From: Streptomyces sp. BA2
GTDB lineage: Bacteria; Actinomycetota; Actinomycetes; Streptomycetales; Streptomycetaceae
Reading direction: 5' to 3'
Assembly: GCF_009769735.1 (NCBI RefSeq)
Contig: NZ_WSRO01000002.1
Coordinates: 8,729,001 to 8,793,000, forward strand
Length of the DNA stretch: 64,000 nt
Both the position numbers and the translations under genes were made by a program. The number at the start of each line of letters is the position of its first letter. Within the stretch, counting starts at the first letter, position 1. Below the pieces are notes generated by a model. It saw only the letters and a program-made list of their open reading frames with translations. It was not told the origin of the DNA and searched no databases. Shown here one piece after another: positions 33,088 through 42,493 of this stretch.

Positions 33088-34204
33088 GGCGCCCGGGTTC
33101 AGCGTTCGCTTCAAGCTCACCCTCAGCTACGCCGGGTTCCTCATGCTGGCCGGCGGTCTGCTGCTCGCGGCGGTGTGGATGTTCCTCCTTCGGTACGTCC
33201 CCGATCGTGCGATGCTCTACAACCCCGATGACAGCCCCCATGGTGTCTTCCCCGTCCGGTCCGCCCTCCTGGACGTCTTCGCTCCGAGGGCGGCCGCCGT
33301 CATGGCGTTCTTGCTGGTGTTCGGCCTCGTGGGCGGGTGGATCCTCGCCGGCCGCATGCTCGCCCCGCTGACCCGCATCACGGACGCCACACGCATGGCC
33401 ACGAAGGGGTCACTCTCGCACCGGATCCGGCTGCCGGGCCGCAGAGACGAGTTCCGCGAACTCGCCGACGACTTCGACACGATGCTCGCCCAACTCGAAG
33501 CACACGTCGCCGAACAGCGGAGATTCGCGGCCAATGCGTCGCACGAACTGCGCACCCCGCTGGCCATCTCGCAGGCGCTTCTCGACGTGGCCCGCAACGA
33601 CCCGGCACAGGACCTCGGCGAGATCATCGGCCGCCTGCACGCCGTCAACTCCCGGGCGATCGACCTCACCGAGGCGCTGCTCGTGCTCAGCCGCGCCGAC
33701 CAGAGGTCCTTCACCCGAGAACCGGTCGACCTGTCCCTGCTCGTCGAAGAGGCCACCGAGACACTGCTCCCGCTCGCCGAGAGGCGCGGTGTCACCATCG
33801 AGAACTCCGGTGACATCGCCCCGGCTTTCGGGTCGGGGGCGCTCCTGCTGCAACTGACGACGAACCTGCTGCACAACGCGATCGTGCACAACCTGCCCGG
33901 AAAGGGAACGGTACGGATCGAGACCGTCGCCGGTCCCGAGACCGTGGTGCTCATGGTCGAGAACAGCGGCGCGACGCTCTCCCCGCAGGTCGTCTCGACT
34001 CTCACCGAGCCGTTTCAGCGCGGCACCGAACGCATTCGCAGCGACCACGCGGGTGTCGGCCTCGGCCTGGCCATCGTCAAGCGGATCACCGACGTGCATG
34101 ACGGATCCCTCACCATCACCCCGCGCACTGAGGGCGGACTCCGTATCGCCGTTCAACTGCCCGCACCACCGGCACATTTCACCAATAGGACGTCTGACCA
34201 GTGA
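33080..34204 (+). CDS. sensor histidine kinase, VanS-like
   Basis: 374 residues. Two membrane helices (about 13-38 and 70-92) bracket a short extracytoplasmic loop of about 30 residues. HAMP follows at about 93-145, then the phospho-acceptor His155 in ANASHELRTPL, and an ATPase domain with NLLHNAIVHN and GVGLGLAIVKR. The short sensor loop fits an intramembrane or drug-sensing kinase. The GTG has GGAGGGAGGAG upstream. GTGA overlaps link its end to the VanJ-like gene. Confidence 0.9.
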   Translation: MDRAPGFSVRFKLTLSYAGFLMLAGGLLLAAVWMFLLRYVPDRAMLYNPDDSPHGVFPVRSALLDVFAPRAAAVMAFLLVFGLVGGWILAGRMLAPLTRITDATRMATKGSLSHRIRLPGRRDEFRELADDFDTMLAQLEAHVAEQRRFAANASHELRTPLAISQALLDVARNDPAQDLGEIIGRLHAVNSRAIDLTEALLVLSRADQRSFTREPVDLSLLVEEATETLLPLAERRGVTIENSGDIAPAFGSGALLLQLTTNLLHNAIVHNLPGKGTVRIETVAGPETVVLMVENSGATLSPQVVSTLTEPFQRGTERIRSDHAGVGLGLAIVKRITDVHDGSLTITPRTEGGLRIAVQLPAPPAHFTNRTSDQ

Positions 34205-35301
34205 GTGAAGCAATACGAGAAGTCACGGATGCGCGGCAGCAGGTCGATGCCGAGGAGCGCGCCGACACCGGGGACACCGGCTCGGGTGGCTGGCGCGCGC
34301 GTGTCCGTCGTACGACACGCGCCCTGTCCCGGCCGGGACCCTGGAAGCGCGGCCTGGTGCTCGCCGCGCTGGCGCTGCTGCTCGGGCTGCTCATGCTCCT
34401 GCACGCGCAGATCACGGACAGGGGTGGCCTCGGCAGCCTGGTGGAGACGTTCCTGCCGTGGTTCGGCCTGTTCGTCCCGGTGCTGCTCGCCGGGGCGATG
34501 TGGCGCCGCTCCGCCTCCGCGGTGGTCGCGCTGCTGTTGCCGGCCGTGGCGTGGCTGAGCCTCTTCGGCGGGCTGCTCTCCGACAAGTCCCGGCCGGGCG
34601 GCGACCTCACCGTGGTCAGCCACAACGTCAACGCCGAGAACTCCGACCCGGGGGGAACCGCGCGCGACCTGGCCGCAACCGGGGCGGACCTGCTTGCCCT
34701 TGAGGAGATGACTCCGCAGGCCACGGTCACGTACGAGAAGGAGCTGGCGAAGGCGTATCCGCACCACACGGTGAAGGGCACGGTCGGGCTGTGGAGCAAG
34801 CTGCCGCTGTCGGACACCCGGACGGTCGACGTCGTGCGGGGCGATGTCGGCCCGCTGGCGAGAACCCGACCGGCCGACCATCCGGAGGACCCGCCCCGGG
34901 CGCTGCGCACCACGGTGGCGACGGATCAGGGACCGCTCGCGGTGTACGTGGTGCACCTGGGTTCCGTGCGGCTGCAGCCCAGGAACGGCTTCTGGACGGA
35001 CTCGCGCGACTTCGGCGCGGACGCGCTCACCAAGGCCGTCGCCGCCGAGACGAACGAGCGGATGGTGGTGCTCGGCGACTTGAACGGCACCACGGACGAC
35101 CGCGCGTTCGACGGCCTCACCTCGCAGCTGAACTCGGCCCAGGAGGCGGCCGGTGACGGCTTCGGGTTCACCTGGCCGGCGTCCTTCCCGATGGCGCGGA
35201 TCGACCAGATCCTGGTCCGCGGCGTGGAGCCGGAGAGCTCATGGGTACTGCCGGAGACCGGAAGCGATCACCTGCCGGTGGCGGCCGGGATCAGCTGGTG
35301 A
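34201..35301 (+). CDS. VanJ-like membrane endonuclease/exonuclease/phosphatase family protein
   Basis: 366 residues. After a charged cytoplasmic stretch there are three membrane helices (about 50-72, 82-104, 108-128). The catalytic EEP domain is outside and starts at LTVVSHNVNAEN, with LLALEEMT, LGDLNGT and the C-terminal GSDHLPVAAGISW. Streptomyces coelicolor VanJ has this architecture and confers teicoplanin resistance, acting on lipid-linked wall intermediates. Overlap with the kinase gene (GTGA) makes a three-gene operon. That the pair senses and this enzyme answers envelope damage is inferred from this context. Confidence 0.82.
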   Translation: MSEAIREVTDARQQVDAEERADTGDTGSGGWRARVRRTTRALSRPGPWKRGLVLAALALLLGLLMLLHAQITDRGGLGSLVETFLPWFGLFVPVLLAGAMWRRSASAVVALLLPAVAWLSLFGGLLSDKSRPGGDLTVVSHNVNAENSDPGGTARDLAATGADLLALEEMTPQATVTYEKELAKAYPHHTVKGTVGLWSKLPLSDTRTVDVVRGDVGPLARTRPADHPEDPPRALRTTVATDQGPLAVYVVHLGSVRLQPRNGFWTDSRDFGADALTKAVAAETNERMVVLGDLNGTTDDRAFDGLTSQLNSAQEAAGDGFGFTWPASFPMARIDQILVRGVEPESSWVLPETGSDHLPVAAGISW

Positions 35302-35367
35302 GCACTGCGTAGGCTCCGCCTCCCAGCTCCCTAGTGGCCGGCCACGGTGGTCGAGTACGTCTCTTCG

Positions 35368-36147
35368 TCACCGTCCTGGTGTTCGTGAGCGGTGTGCTGC
35401 GACGCCGGTGAGGGTCGGTTCGATCTCCGGGTGCAGGACGAGCGCGTCGTCGTAGTCGCCGCGGTGTTCATGGCGGTAGGGGAGCGGCTCGGTGACCGGC
35501 AGCGAGCGGAGCCGGGCGCGGAGTTCGGTCGCGCGGTCGTCGTAGCCGGCTTTGTCGAGGCGGTCGGCTCCGTAGACGACGTACGGCGGGAGCGCGTCCA
35601 TCCCCGTGTACCAGAAGGTGCCGTGCAGCACCGGGAACAGCACCTCGTCCAGCTGCCCGTGGATGCCGCGCGGCCCGAAGCCGGACTCCCGCGCGCCGAC
35701 CGTGGTGATGACCATGGCGCGTTTGCCGGCGAGACCGCCGTCCCCGTAGCGCAGGGTCCGCCCCGAGTGATCCTGGAGCCCGAAGGCGAAGCCCTGCACG
35801 AGCACCCGGTCGAACCACCCCTTGAGGATGGCGGGCGGCCCGAACCACCACAGCGGGAACTGGAACACCAGCGCGTCGGCCCAGGCGATCTTCTCCTGCT
35901 CGGCGGTGATGTCGTCCGTCAACTCTGCAGCGCTGTAGGCGTGTTCCTGCTCGGCGCCGACCAGGAGCCGGTCGGCCGTTTCGCGGTGGAAGTCGCCGGA
36001 GTCCACCACGGGTTTCCAGCCCATCGCGTAGAGATCGGACTCGCGGACCTCGTGCCCGAGATCGCGCAGTTCCTGTATCCCGTCGTCACGCAAGGAGCCG
36101 TTGAGGGATTGCGGTTCGGGGTGTGCGAGTACCCAAAGAATCTTCAT
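35368..36147 (-). CDS. NAD(P)H-dependent oxidoreductase (NQO1/KefF-like flavoprotein)
   Basis: 259 residues with a flavodoxin-like fold. MKILWVLAHPEPQSLNGSLR is the typical N-terminal FMN/FAD-binding start. FQFPLWWFGPPAILKGWFDR is the diagnostic quinone-reductase motif. The TTVGARESGFGPRGIHGQLD region completes the flavin pocket. Such enzymes reduce quinones or nitro compounds by two electrons. It stands alone; no regulator is adjacent. Confidence 0.9.
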   Translation of the reverse strand: MKILWVLAHPEPQSLNGSLRDDGIQELRDLGHEVRESDLYAMGWKPVVDSGDFHRETADRLLVGAEQEHAYSAAELTDDITAEQEKIAWADALVFQFPLWWFGPPAILKGWFDRVLVQGFAFGLQDHSGRTLRYGDGGLAGKRAMVITTVGARESGFGPRGIHGQLDEVLFPVLHGTFWYTGMDALPPYVVYGADRLDKAGYDDRATELRARLRSLPVTEPLPYRHEHRGDYDDALVLHPEIEPTLTGVAAHRSRTPGR

Positions 36148-36327
36148 GCCATCGATCCTCCGCCGCGGCCGGGTGGGGGACGAGTGGCCAGATGGCCATG
36201 CTGTGCAAGGATCTGGCCACGGGTGTGGTCGCGGTGCAGCGACGTGGTGGCGTTGGGCGCATCGAGTGGTGGCTCCGGGTTCGCGCGGCCTCGGCGGCGG
36301 AGGCGCTGGGGTCGGGTCAGGCCGGGG

Positions 36328-37344
36328 TCAGCTCGTCGCGCGCGTGCTCTCCCGCACCATCAGTTCGTATCCCGCGGTGAGCCGCGTGTGCGGGGCCATC
36401 GCGCCGGCGTCGATCCTGCGGAGCAGTGCGTCCACGGCCAGTTCCGCGATGCCTCGTTTGTCGGGGGCGACGGTCGTCAGGCTCGGCACGCTGTAGCGGG
36501 ACTCCTCCACGTCGTCGAAGCCGGCCACGGCGAGGTCGTGCGGGACCCGCAGCCCGTGTTCGTGCGCCACTCGCAGCGCGCCGGATGCCAGCAGGTCGTT
36601 GAAGCAGAAGACGGCGTCCGGTGGGTCCTCCAGGGCCAGCAGCGCGTGCATCGCGGCAGCCCCGGCGGCCCGGGTGAACGACCGTGTGTCCGGGGCGAGT
36701 CGGGGGTCGTGCGGGACGCCCGCCGCGTGCAGCGCGGTCAGATAGCCGTGCATGCGCTGGACCGTGGTTGCGTGGGCGGGGCCCGAGGGCTGTCCGATGA
36801 CGGCGACGCGGCGGCGGCCGAGGGACAGGAGGTGGTCGGTGGCCTCGCGCGCCGCCGCAGAGTTGTCGATCAGGACGTGGTCCGCGGGGATCTCGTACGA
36901 CTGCTCACCCAGGAGTACGAGCGGCACGCGGCCTTCGCGGGCGGCGAGGACCTGCTCGTCGAGGCGGAGCGGGCTGAGCAGGACGCCGTCGATGAGCGGG
37001 TCGCTGAGGCCGCAGGCGATGCGGAGCTCCTCGTCCGCGCTGCCGCCGGTGTCCTCGATGAGTACCGTGCAGCCGCGCTTCTTCGCCGCCGCGATGACCT
37101 GCGCGGCCAGTTCGGCGAAGTACGGTGCGACGAGCTCGGGCACGGCGAGCGCGATGATGCCGCTGCGTCCGGTGCGCAAGTGGCGTGCGGAGGCGTTGGG
37201 TTGGTAGTCGAGGTCGGCGATGGCGCGCAGAACGCGCTCGCGTGTCCGGTCGGCGACCCGGGTCTCGCCGCGGACGACGTTCGACACCGTCTTGATCGAT
37301 ACCCCGGCGCGTTCCGCGACGTCCTTCAGGCGAGTGCCTGCCAC
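36328..37344 (-). CDS. LacI family transcriptional regulator of the arabinan locus
   Basis: 338 residues. The helix-turn-helix and hinge are at about 1-60 (TRLKDVAERAGVSIKTVSNV, DYQPNASARHLRTGRSG). The periplasmic-binding-like sugar domain spans about 62-335. The GTG start has GGGAGAAG upstream. It is divergent from the sugar transporter operon, and three CAACGTTG dyads fill the gap. The natural reading is a repressor released by an arabinan-derived sugar. Confidence 0.9.
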   Translation of the reverse strand: MAGTRLKDVAERAGVSIKTVSNVVRGETRVADRTRERVLRAIADLDYQPNASARHLRTGRSGIIALAVPELVAPYFAELAAQVIAAAKKRGCTVLIEDTGGSADEELRIACGLSDPLIDGVLLSPLRLDEQVLAAREGRVPLVLLGEQSYEIPADHVLIDNSAAAREATDHLLSLGRRRVAVIGQPSGPAHATTVQRMHGYLTALHAAGVPHDPRLAPDTRSFTRAAGAAAMHALLALEDPPDAVFCFNDLLASGALRVAHEHGLRVPHDLAVAGFDDVEESRYSVPSLTTVAPDKRGIAELAVDALLRRIDAGAMAPHTRLTAGYELMVRESTRATS

Positions 37345-37398
37345 GGTGCTTCTCCCTCCCCCTGACCTCCCCCGACAGCAGCAGCGTACGTCATGGTC

Positions 37399-37406
37399 CA
37401 ACGTTG
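37399..37406. promoter_or_regulatory. LacI-type operator 1 (CAACGTTG core)
   Basis: TCCAACGTTGCAAC at 37397-37410 holds the perfect core palindrome CAACGTTG, 55 bases upstream of the repressor start. It is probably the autoregulatory operator. Confidence 0.7.
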
Positions 37407-37477
37407 CAACCCGGGGGAGCCGCGAGAAGTCGATGTACGTCCGCCGAGTACGTGAACAGGTAATGCGTGCCTAGGTG

Positions 37478-37512
37478 TTGACGTCGTATTGCCAGCTGAG
37501 TACAACGTTGTA
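37478..37512 (+). promoter_or_regulatory. promoter of the arabinan operon with operator 2 over its -10
   Basis: TTGACG (37478-37483) and TACAAC (37501-37506) have a 17-base spacer, a good match to a housekeeping promoter. The 12-base perfect palindrome TACAACGTTGTA (37501-37512) covers the -10 element, so a bound LacI repressor would block RNA polymerase. Confidence 0.7.
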
Positions 37513-37558
37513 AACGCAGCGGGCAGCCACGCAGTGCGGTTGCCATCGGTGCAGATTC

Positions 37559-37566
37559 CAACGTTG
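37559..37566. promoter_or_regulatory. LacI-type operator 3 (CAACGTTG core)
   Basis: TTCCAACGTTGCACT at about 37556-37570 repeats the core, 56 bases after operator 2 and within the transcribed leader of the transporter operon. It could give roadblock repression or looping with operators 1 and 2. Confidence 0.65.
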
Positions 37567-37624
37567 CACTCGTATCAGTCAGCCTTGCCTGCCCCACTTG
37601 TCCGCCGTGGAAGGACGCATGCCC

Positions 37625-38992
37625 ATGCGGGACCGCATACCGACCCCGTCGCCGCCCGCCCCGTCCCGCCGCCGTGTGCTGCGCGGAGGGCTCGCGCTCG
37701 GTGCGACCGGCGCCGCCGCGCTCACCGTCGGCGGCTGCGGCAGCACCATCGCGCAGGGGTTCACCGGCGGCGCGCCATCGCCGTCGCGGCTGAACTTCTG
37801 GAACCCGTTCACCGGCGGCGACGGCGAGCGGATGCTGGCGATGCAGGACGCCTACCGGGCCGCGCACCGCTCGACCGAACTGAAATCGGCGACGTTCTTG
37901 TGGGGCAACCCGTACTACACGAAGCTCACCCTCGCCACGCTCGGCGATCGGCCGCCGCAGGTCGCGGTGGTCCATCTGTCGAAGTTGCCCACCCTCGCCG
38001 AGGCCGGACTGCTCACCGAGCTGCACACCGAGGATCTGGCACGGCACGGTCTTACCGAGGACAAGTTCGACGCACGGCCGTGGCGGAAGTCCCAGTTCGG
38101 CGGGGCGCCGCACGCCGTACCCCTCGACACGCATCCCTTCGTGCTCTACTTCCGCACGGACATCGCAAAGAAGGCCGGACTGCTCGACGGGCAGGGCCAG
38201 TTGGTGGACGTGGACGGGCCCGACGCCTTCATCGACGCCTTGCGCGCGGCGAAGGAGGTGACCGGCGCGTGGGGCGGTTCGATCGCCTCGGTGAAGGAAG
38301 CCTCGATGCAGTTCCGTCTCTTCTGGTCGCTGTACCGGCAGGTCGGCGGCGGGGACCTCGTCGCCGACCAGGGCAAGCGGGTGGTCATCGATACCGCAGC
38401 GGCGGCCGAGGCGCTCGCGTACATCCGCCGGCTCAGCCAGGAGAAGGTGATCCCGGCTAACACCGACGGCAAGGGCGCCATCACGCTGCTGACCACCGGC
38501 AAGGCCGGGTTCCTGATGGACGGCGTCTGGCAGGCCCTCGCGGTCCAGTCGGCGAAGGTGAAGTTCGACATGCGCCCGCTGCCGCGTGTCTTCAAGGACG
38601 CGCCCTACGCCTGCGCCGCCGACTCGCACGCCCTGGTACTGCCGAAGGCCCCCACCGAATCGGCCCAGCGACTCGACCTCTCGCTCGGGTTCGTCGCGTC
38701 GATGCTGCACTCCAGCAAATTGTGGTCGGAGGGCGGCCATGTGCCGGCCTGGCTGCCGACGCAGCGTTCACGCGCGTACAAGGAACTGGTCCCGCAATCG
38801 CACTACGCCACGGCCGCCGACGGCGCGGTCTACGACCCGGCCGCCTGGTACGGCGGCGCGGGAAGCACCATGCAGAACGTGGTGGGCGACGCCGTGACCT
38901 CCGTCTTCACCGGTGACACCAGCGCCACGGCGGGCGCCGCGCGGATGCGCCGCGAGCTGCGCGACCTGGCGTCGCGCCCCGCTCCCGTGTGA
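37625..38992 (+). CDS. sugar ABC transporter substrate-binding lipoprotein (twin-arginine signal)
   Basis: About 455 residues. The signal peptide has the twin-arginine motif SRRRVLRGG and a lipobox (TVGGC), so it is exported folded and lipid-anchored. The mature part is a family 1 extracellular binding protein (RLNFWNPFTGGDGERMLAMQ). The ATG at 37625 lies nine bases after AAGGA; ATG 37619 is the alternative. It heads the operon with two permeases, GH51 and a GH93-type enzyme. The ligand is probably arabinose-containing oligosaccharide. Confidence 0.9.
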   Translation: MRDRIPTPSPPAPSRRRVLRGGLALGATGAAALTVGGCGSTIAQGFTGGAPSPSRLNFWNPFTGGDGERMLAMQDAYRAAHRSTELKSATFLWGNPYYTKLTLATLGDRPPQVAVVHLSKLPTLAEAGLLTELHTEDLARHGLTEDKFDARPWRKSQFGGAPHAVPLDTHPFVLYFRTDIAKKAGLLDGQGQLVDVDGPDAFIDALRAAKEVTGAWGGSIASVKEASMQFRLFWSLYRQVGGGDLVADQGKRVVIDTAAAAEALAYIRRLSQEKVIPANTDGKGAITLLTTGKAGFLMDGVWQALAVQSAKVKFDMRPLPRVFKDAPYACAADSHALVLPKAPTESAQRLDLSLGFVASMLHSSKLWSEGGHVPAWLPTQRSRAYKELVPQSHYATAADGAVYDPAAWYGGAGSTMQNVVGDAVTSVFTGDTSATAGAARMRRELRDLASRPAPV

Positions 38993-39076
38993 CCAGGGCC
39001 GCCCCCCGCCTGCCGCTCAACTCTGCCTGCTCCACCTGCCCCTGGATCCCGTACGCCTTGACCGAAAGGCCGAACC

Positions 39077-39985
39077 GTGGCCACGACGACCGCTCCCTCC
39101 TCGACGTCCAGCAGAGGCGACCGCTGGGCAGGACCGGGGATGCTGCTGCCCTTCGCCCTCTTCTACCTGGTGTTCCTGGTCGGGCCGCTCATCTACACCG
39201 TGGTCGCCGGGTTCTTCGAGACGAGCCTGCTCAAGAGCGGCCTCGGTGACTTCGCGGGCCTGACGAACTACAAGGAGGTGCTCGGCGACGCGGAGTTCTG
39301 GCGGACCCTGCGCAACACGCTGTGGTTCACGGTCCTGACGACCGTGCCGCTGGTCCTGCTCAGCCTGGCCCTCGCGGTGCTCGCCGACCGGTTCGTGCGC
39401 GGCCGCTGGTTCTTCCGCTTCGCGTTCTTCGCGCCGTTCGTGCTGCCGTCCGCGGTCATCTCACTGCTCTTCATGTTCATCTACGCCGACCAACTGGGCC
39501 TGGCCCAGGAGGCGGTGAAGTGGTTCGGCGTCGAAACGCCGCCGTCCTGGCTCGGCGACCCGGACTGGGCGATGATCTCCATCGCGGCGGCCACGGTGTG
39601 GTGGACGATCGGCTTCAACTTCGTGCTGTACCTCGCCGGACTGCAGGACGTGCCGCGCGAGGTGCACGAGGCGGCCGCCATCGACGGGGCCGGGCCCTGG
39701 CAGCGTATCCGGCACGTGGTCGTGCCCATGCTGGGCCGTACGACGACGCTGGTGACGGTGTTGCAGATCATCGCCTCGCTGAAGGTCTTCGACCAGATCT
39801 ACATGATGACCAGCGGCGGCCCCGACGGCAGCACCCGCCCATCCCTTCAGCTCATCTACGACACCGGGTTCGTCGAGGGCCGCGTGGGCTACGCCTCGAC
39901 CGTGTCGCTGCTCCTGTTCCTGGTGATCCTGTTCGTCTCCCTCGTCTGGTTCGCCCTCGTACGCCGCGCCGAGAAGGAGAACTGA
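39077..39985 (+). CDS. sugar ABC transporter permease, MalF-like
   Basis: 302 residues with six membrane helices, starting MLLPFALFYLVFLVGPLIYT. The ATPase-contact EAA loop reads EVHEAAAIDGAGPWQRIRHV. GAAAGG lies upstream of the GTG start. It lies between the binding-protein gene and the second permease gene, two bases from the latter. No ATP-binding subunit is encoded in the operon, which is normal for Streptomyces sugar importers that share MsiK. Confidence 0.93.
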   Translation: MATTTAPSSTSSRGDRWAGPGMLLPFALFYLVFLVGPLIYTVVAGFFETSLLKSGLGDFAGLTNYKEVLGDAEFWRTLRNTLWFTVLTTVPLVLLSLALAVLADRFVRGRWFFRFAFFAPFVLPSAVISLLFMFIYADQLGLAQEAVKWFGVETPPSWLGDPDWAMISIAAATVWWTIGFNFVLYLAGLQDVPREVHEAAAIDGAGPWQRIRHVVVPMLGRTTTLVTVLQIIASLKVFDQIYMMTSGGPDGSTRPSLQLIYDTGFVEGRVGYASTVSLLLFLVILFVSLVWFALVRRAEKEN

Positions 39986-39987
39986 CC

Positions 39988-40875
39988 ATGACCGCGATCG
40001 CCACACGCCCCGAGACGGAACAGCGCGGTGGCACCACGCCACCGGCCCGCCGCCGCGACTCGGAGCGCCTGTTCAACCGGGTGGCGCTCGGCACGCTCAT
40101 CGCCCTCGCGCTGCTGTGGCTCGTGCCGCTGGCGTGGGCGCTCGCCACGTCGGTGCGGCCCGCGCAGGAGGTCGTCACCAACCCGACCGGCTGGTTCACC
40201 GCGCATCCGACCCTCGACGCGTACGGGGAGATCTTCGACGCGGGCAAGCTGCCCTACTGGTACGCCAACAGCTTCATCACCTCGATCCTCACCACCGTCC
40301 TCACGGTGATCATGGCGTCCCTCGCCGCGTTCGCCCTGTCGCAGACCCGCTTCCGGCTGCGCCGGGCCGCGTTCGTGATGCTGCTCGCCGGGATCATGAT
40401 CCCGGGCCAGGTCCTGATGATCCCTCAGTTCCTCGCGCTCCAGTCGGCGGGCCTTCTGAACACCTACTGGGGTGTCGTGCTGCCCCAAGTGCCCAATGTG
40501 GTCGCCGTGTTCGTCTTCAAGCAGTTCTTCGACGGGATACCGCGGGAGCTGATCGATGCGGCGCGCGCGGACGGTGCGGGCTGGCTGCGCACCTACTGGC
40601 AGATCGTGATGCCGATCTCCCGCCCGGCCGTCTCCGCGGTCACGATCTTCGTGTTCGTCGGTGTCTGGAACAACTTCCTGTGGCCGCTGCTCGTGGTGAC
40701 CGACCCGGAGATGATGACGCTGCCCGTCGGACTCACCTCCGTCCAGGACGTGTTCGGCGTCCCCTACGCCCAGCTCATGGCGTCCGCCGTGCTCGGCGCG
40801 ATCCCGCTGCTCGCCGTCTTCGCGCTGTTCCAGCGCCGCATCGTCGAGGGCATCGCAGGCACAGGCCTCAAGTAA
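39988..40875 (+). CDS. sugar ABC transporter permease, MalG-like
   Basis: 295 residues with six membrane helices; the EAA-type loop reads ELIDAARADGAGWLRTYWQI. AAGGAG precedes the ATG by nine bases and overlaps the end of the first permease gene. The proline-rich, charged N-terminal 30 residues are cytoplasmic. It forms the importer channel with its partner permease. Confidence 0.93.
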   Translation: MTAIATRPETEQRGGTTPPARRRDSERLFNRVALGTLIALALLWLVPLAWALATSVRPAQEVVTNPTGWFTAHPTLDAYGEIFDAGKLPYWYANSFITSILTTVLTVIMASLAAFALSQTRFRLRRAAFVMLLAGIMIPGQVLMIPQFLALQSAGLLNTYWGVVLPQVPNVVAVFVFKQFFDGIPRELIDAARADGAGWLRTYWQIVMPISRPAVSAVTIFVFVGVWNNFLWPLLVVTDPEMMTLPVGLTSVQDVFGVPYAQLMASAVLGAIPLLAVFALFQRRIVEGIAGTGLK

Positions 40876-40923
40876 CCCTCGCCCCCTCGCACATCTCCGC
40901 ACGCAACAGAGAGGCACCAGAAC

Positions 40924-42444
40924 ATGCCGCACACCGCACGGTTCGTCATCGACCCGGAGTTCAGCGTCGGAGACGTCGACCCGCGCCTGTACGGAACCTT
41001 CGTCGAGCACATGGGACGCTGCGTCTACACCGGCATCCACGACCCCGAGCACCCCACGGCCGACGCCGACGGATTCCGCGGTGACGTCGCCGAGCTGGTA
41101 CGCGAACTGGGCACGGGGCTCGTGCGCTACCCCGGCGGCAACTTCGTCTCCGGCTACCACTGGGAGGACGGCGTCGGCCCGGTCGCCGACCGTCCGCGCC
41201 GACTCGACCTGGCATGGCGCTCCATCGAGACCAACCGCGTCGGGACCAACGAATTCCTCGGCTGGGCGCGCCAGTTGGGCCTCGACCCGATGATGGCCGT
41301 AAACCTCGGAACGCGCGGGATCGACGCCGCCCGCGCCCTGGTCGAGTACTGCAACCACCCGAGCGGCACCGCCTGGTCGGACCTGCGCATCAAGCACGGC
41401 GTGAGCGAACCGCACGGCGTGAAGCTGTGGTGCCTCGGCAACGAGATGGACGGGCCGTGGCAGACCGGCCACAAGTCGGCCACCGAGTACGGGCGGCTCG
41501 CGGCTGAGGCCGGAAAGGCGATGCGCCAGGTCGACCCGTCCATCGAGCTCGTCGCGTGCGGCAGCTCCAACTCACGCATGCCGACGTTCGGCACCTGGGA
41601 GCGCGAGGTCCTGGAGCAGACCTACGACGAGGTCGACTACCTCTCCCTGCACGCCTACTACGAGGAGTTCGACGGCGACCGCGCCAGCTTCCTCGCCTCG
41701 GGCGCGCACATGGACCAGTACATCCGCGACGTGGTGTCGACCGCCGACCACGTACGGGCGGTCCGGGGCGCCAAGAAGCACATCAAGCTCTCCTTCGACG
41801 AGTGGAACGTCTGGTACGCCGTCCGCTTCCCCGGCGAGCGCAATCTGGAGACCGCCGAGACACCCCGGCTCATCGAGGACACGTACAGCGTGACGGACGC
41901 CGCCGTGGTCGGCTCGCTGCTCATCACGCTGCTGCGCAACGCCGACCGGGTGGCCGTCGCCTGCCTGGCCCAACTGGTCAACGTCATCGCGCCCATCCGC
42001 ACCGAGCCCGGCGGTGCCAGCTGGCGCCAGACCATCTTCCACCCCTTCGCCCAGGCGGCCCGATTCGCCACCGGACGTGTGCTGCGCACCGACGCCTCCG
42101 GTCCTCGCATCGACACACCTCAGTACGGGGACGTATCCGCCCTCGACACCGTGGTGACGCACGACGAGGCAACCGGCGCGCTCACCGTTCTCGCCGTCAA
42201 CCGCGACCAGGAGCAGCCGCTGCGACTTGAGGCCGCGCTGCGTGGGGCCGCCGCCGGATACCGCGTCGTGGAGCACCTGGTCATCGCCGACCAGGACCCG
42301 GACGCGGTCAACACCGAGGCGGAGCCGGACCGGGTGGCGCCGCGCCGCGCGTCCGGCACGCACATCACCGCCGAGGGCGCGCTGACGGCCGAACTGCCGC
42401 CGATCTCCTGGAACGTCATCCGCCTCGCACCGCAACAGATCTGA
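40924..42444 (+). CDS. alpha-L-arabinofuranosidase, GH51
   Basis: 506 residues, full length, no signal peptide, so it acts inside the cell on imported arabino-oligosaccharides. The acid/base is Glu174 in CLGNEMDGPWQ and the nucleophile Glu293 in SFDEWNVWY, both in the expected family contexts. The N-terminal half is the (beta/alpha)8 barrel, and the C-terminal 130 residues a beta-sandwich. It follows the permeases in the operon and completes uptake and cleavage. Confidence 0.94.
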   Translation: MPHTARFVIDPEFSVGDVDPRLYGTFVEHMGRCVYTGIHDPEHPTADADGFRGDVAELVRELGTGLVRYPGGNFVSGYHWEDGVGPVADRPRRLDLAWRSIETNRVGTNEFLGWARQLGLDPMMAVNLGTRGIDAARALVEYCNHPSGTAWSDLRIKHGVSEPHGVKLWCLGNEMDGPWQTGHKSATEYGRLAAEAGKAMRQVDPSIELVACGSSNSRMPTFGTWEREVLEQTYDEVDYLSLHAYYEEFDGDRASFLASGAHMDQYIRDVVSTADHVRAVRGAKKHIKLSFDEWNVWYAVRFPGERNLETAETPRLIEDTYSVTDAAVVGSLLITLLRNADRVAVACLAQLVNVIAPIRTEPGGASWRQTIFHPFAQAARFATGRVLRTDASGPRIDTPQYGDVSALDTVVTHDEATGALTVLAVNRDQEQPLRLEAALRGAAAGYRVVEHLVIADQDPDAVNTEAEPDRVAPRRASGTHITAEGALTAELPPISWNVIRLAPQQI

Positions 42445-42493
42445 CGGCAGTTCGCCGTTCGCCCCACCACCACCGCAGAGTCAGGAGAGGCCC

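Noticed and set aside
35392..37365. 657-residue plus-strand frame
   Set aside because: Complement of the flavoprotein and LacI genes.
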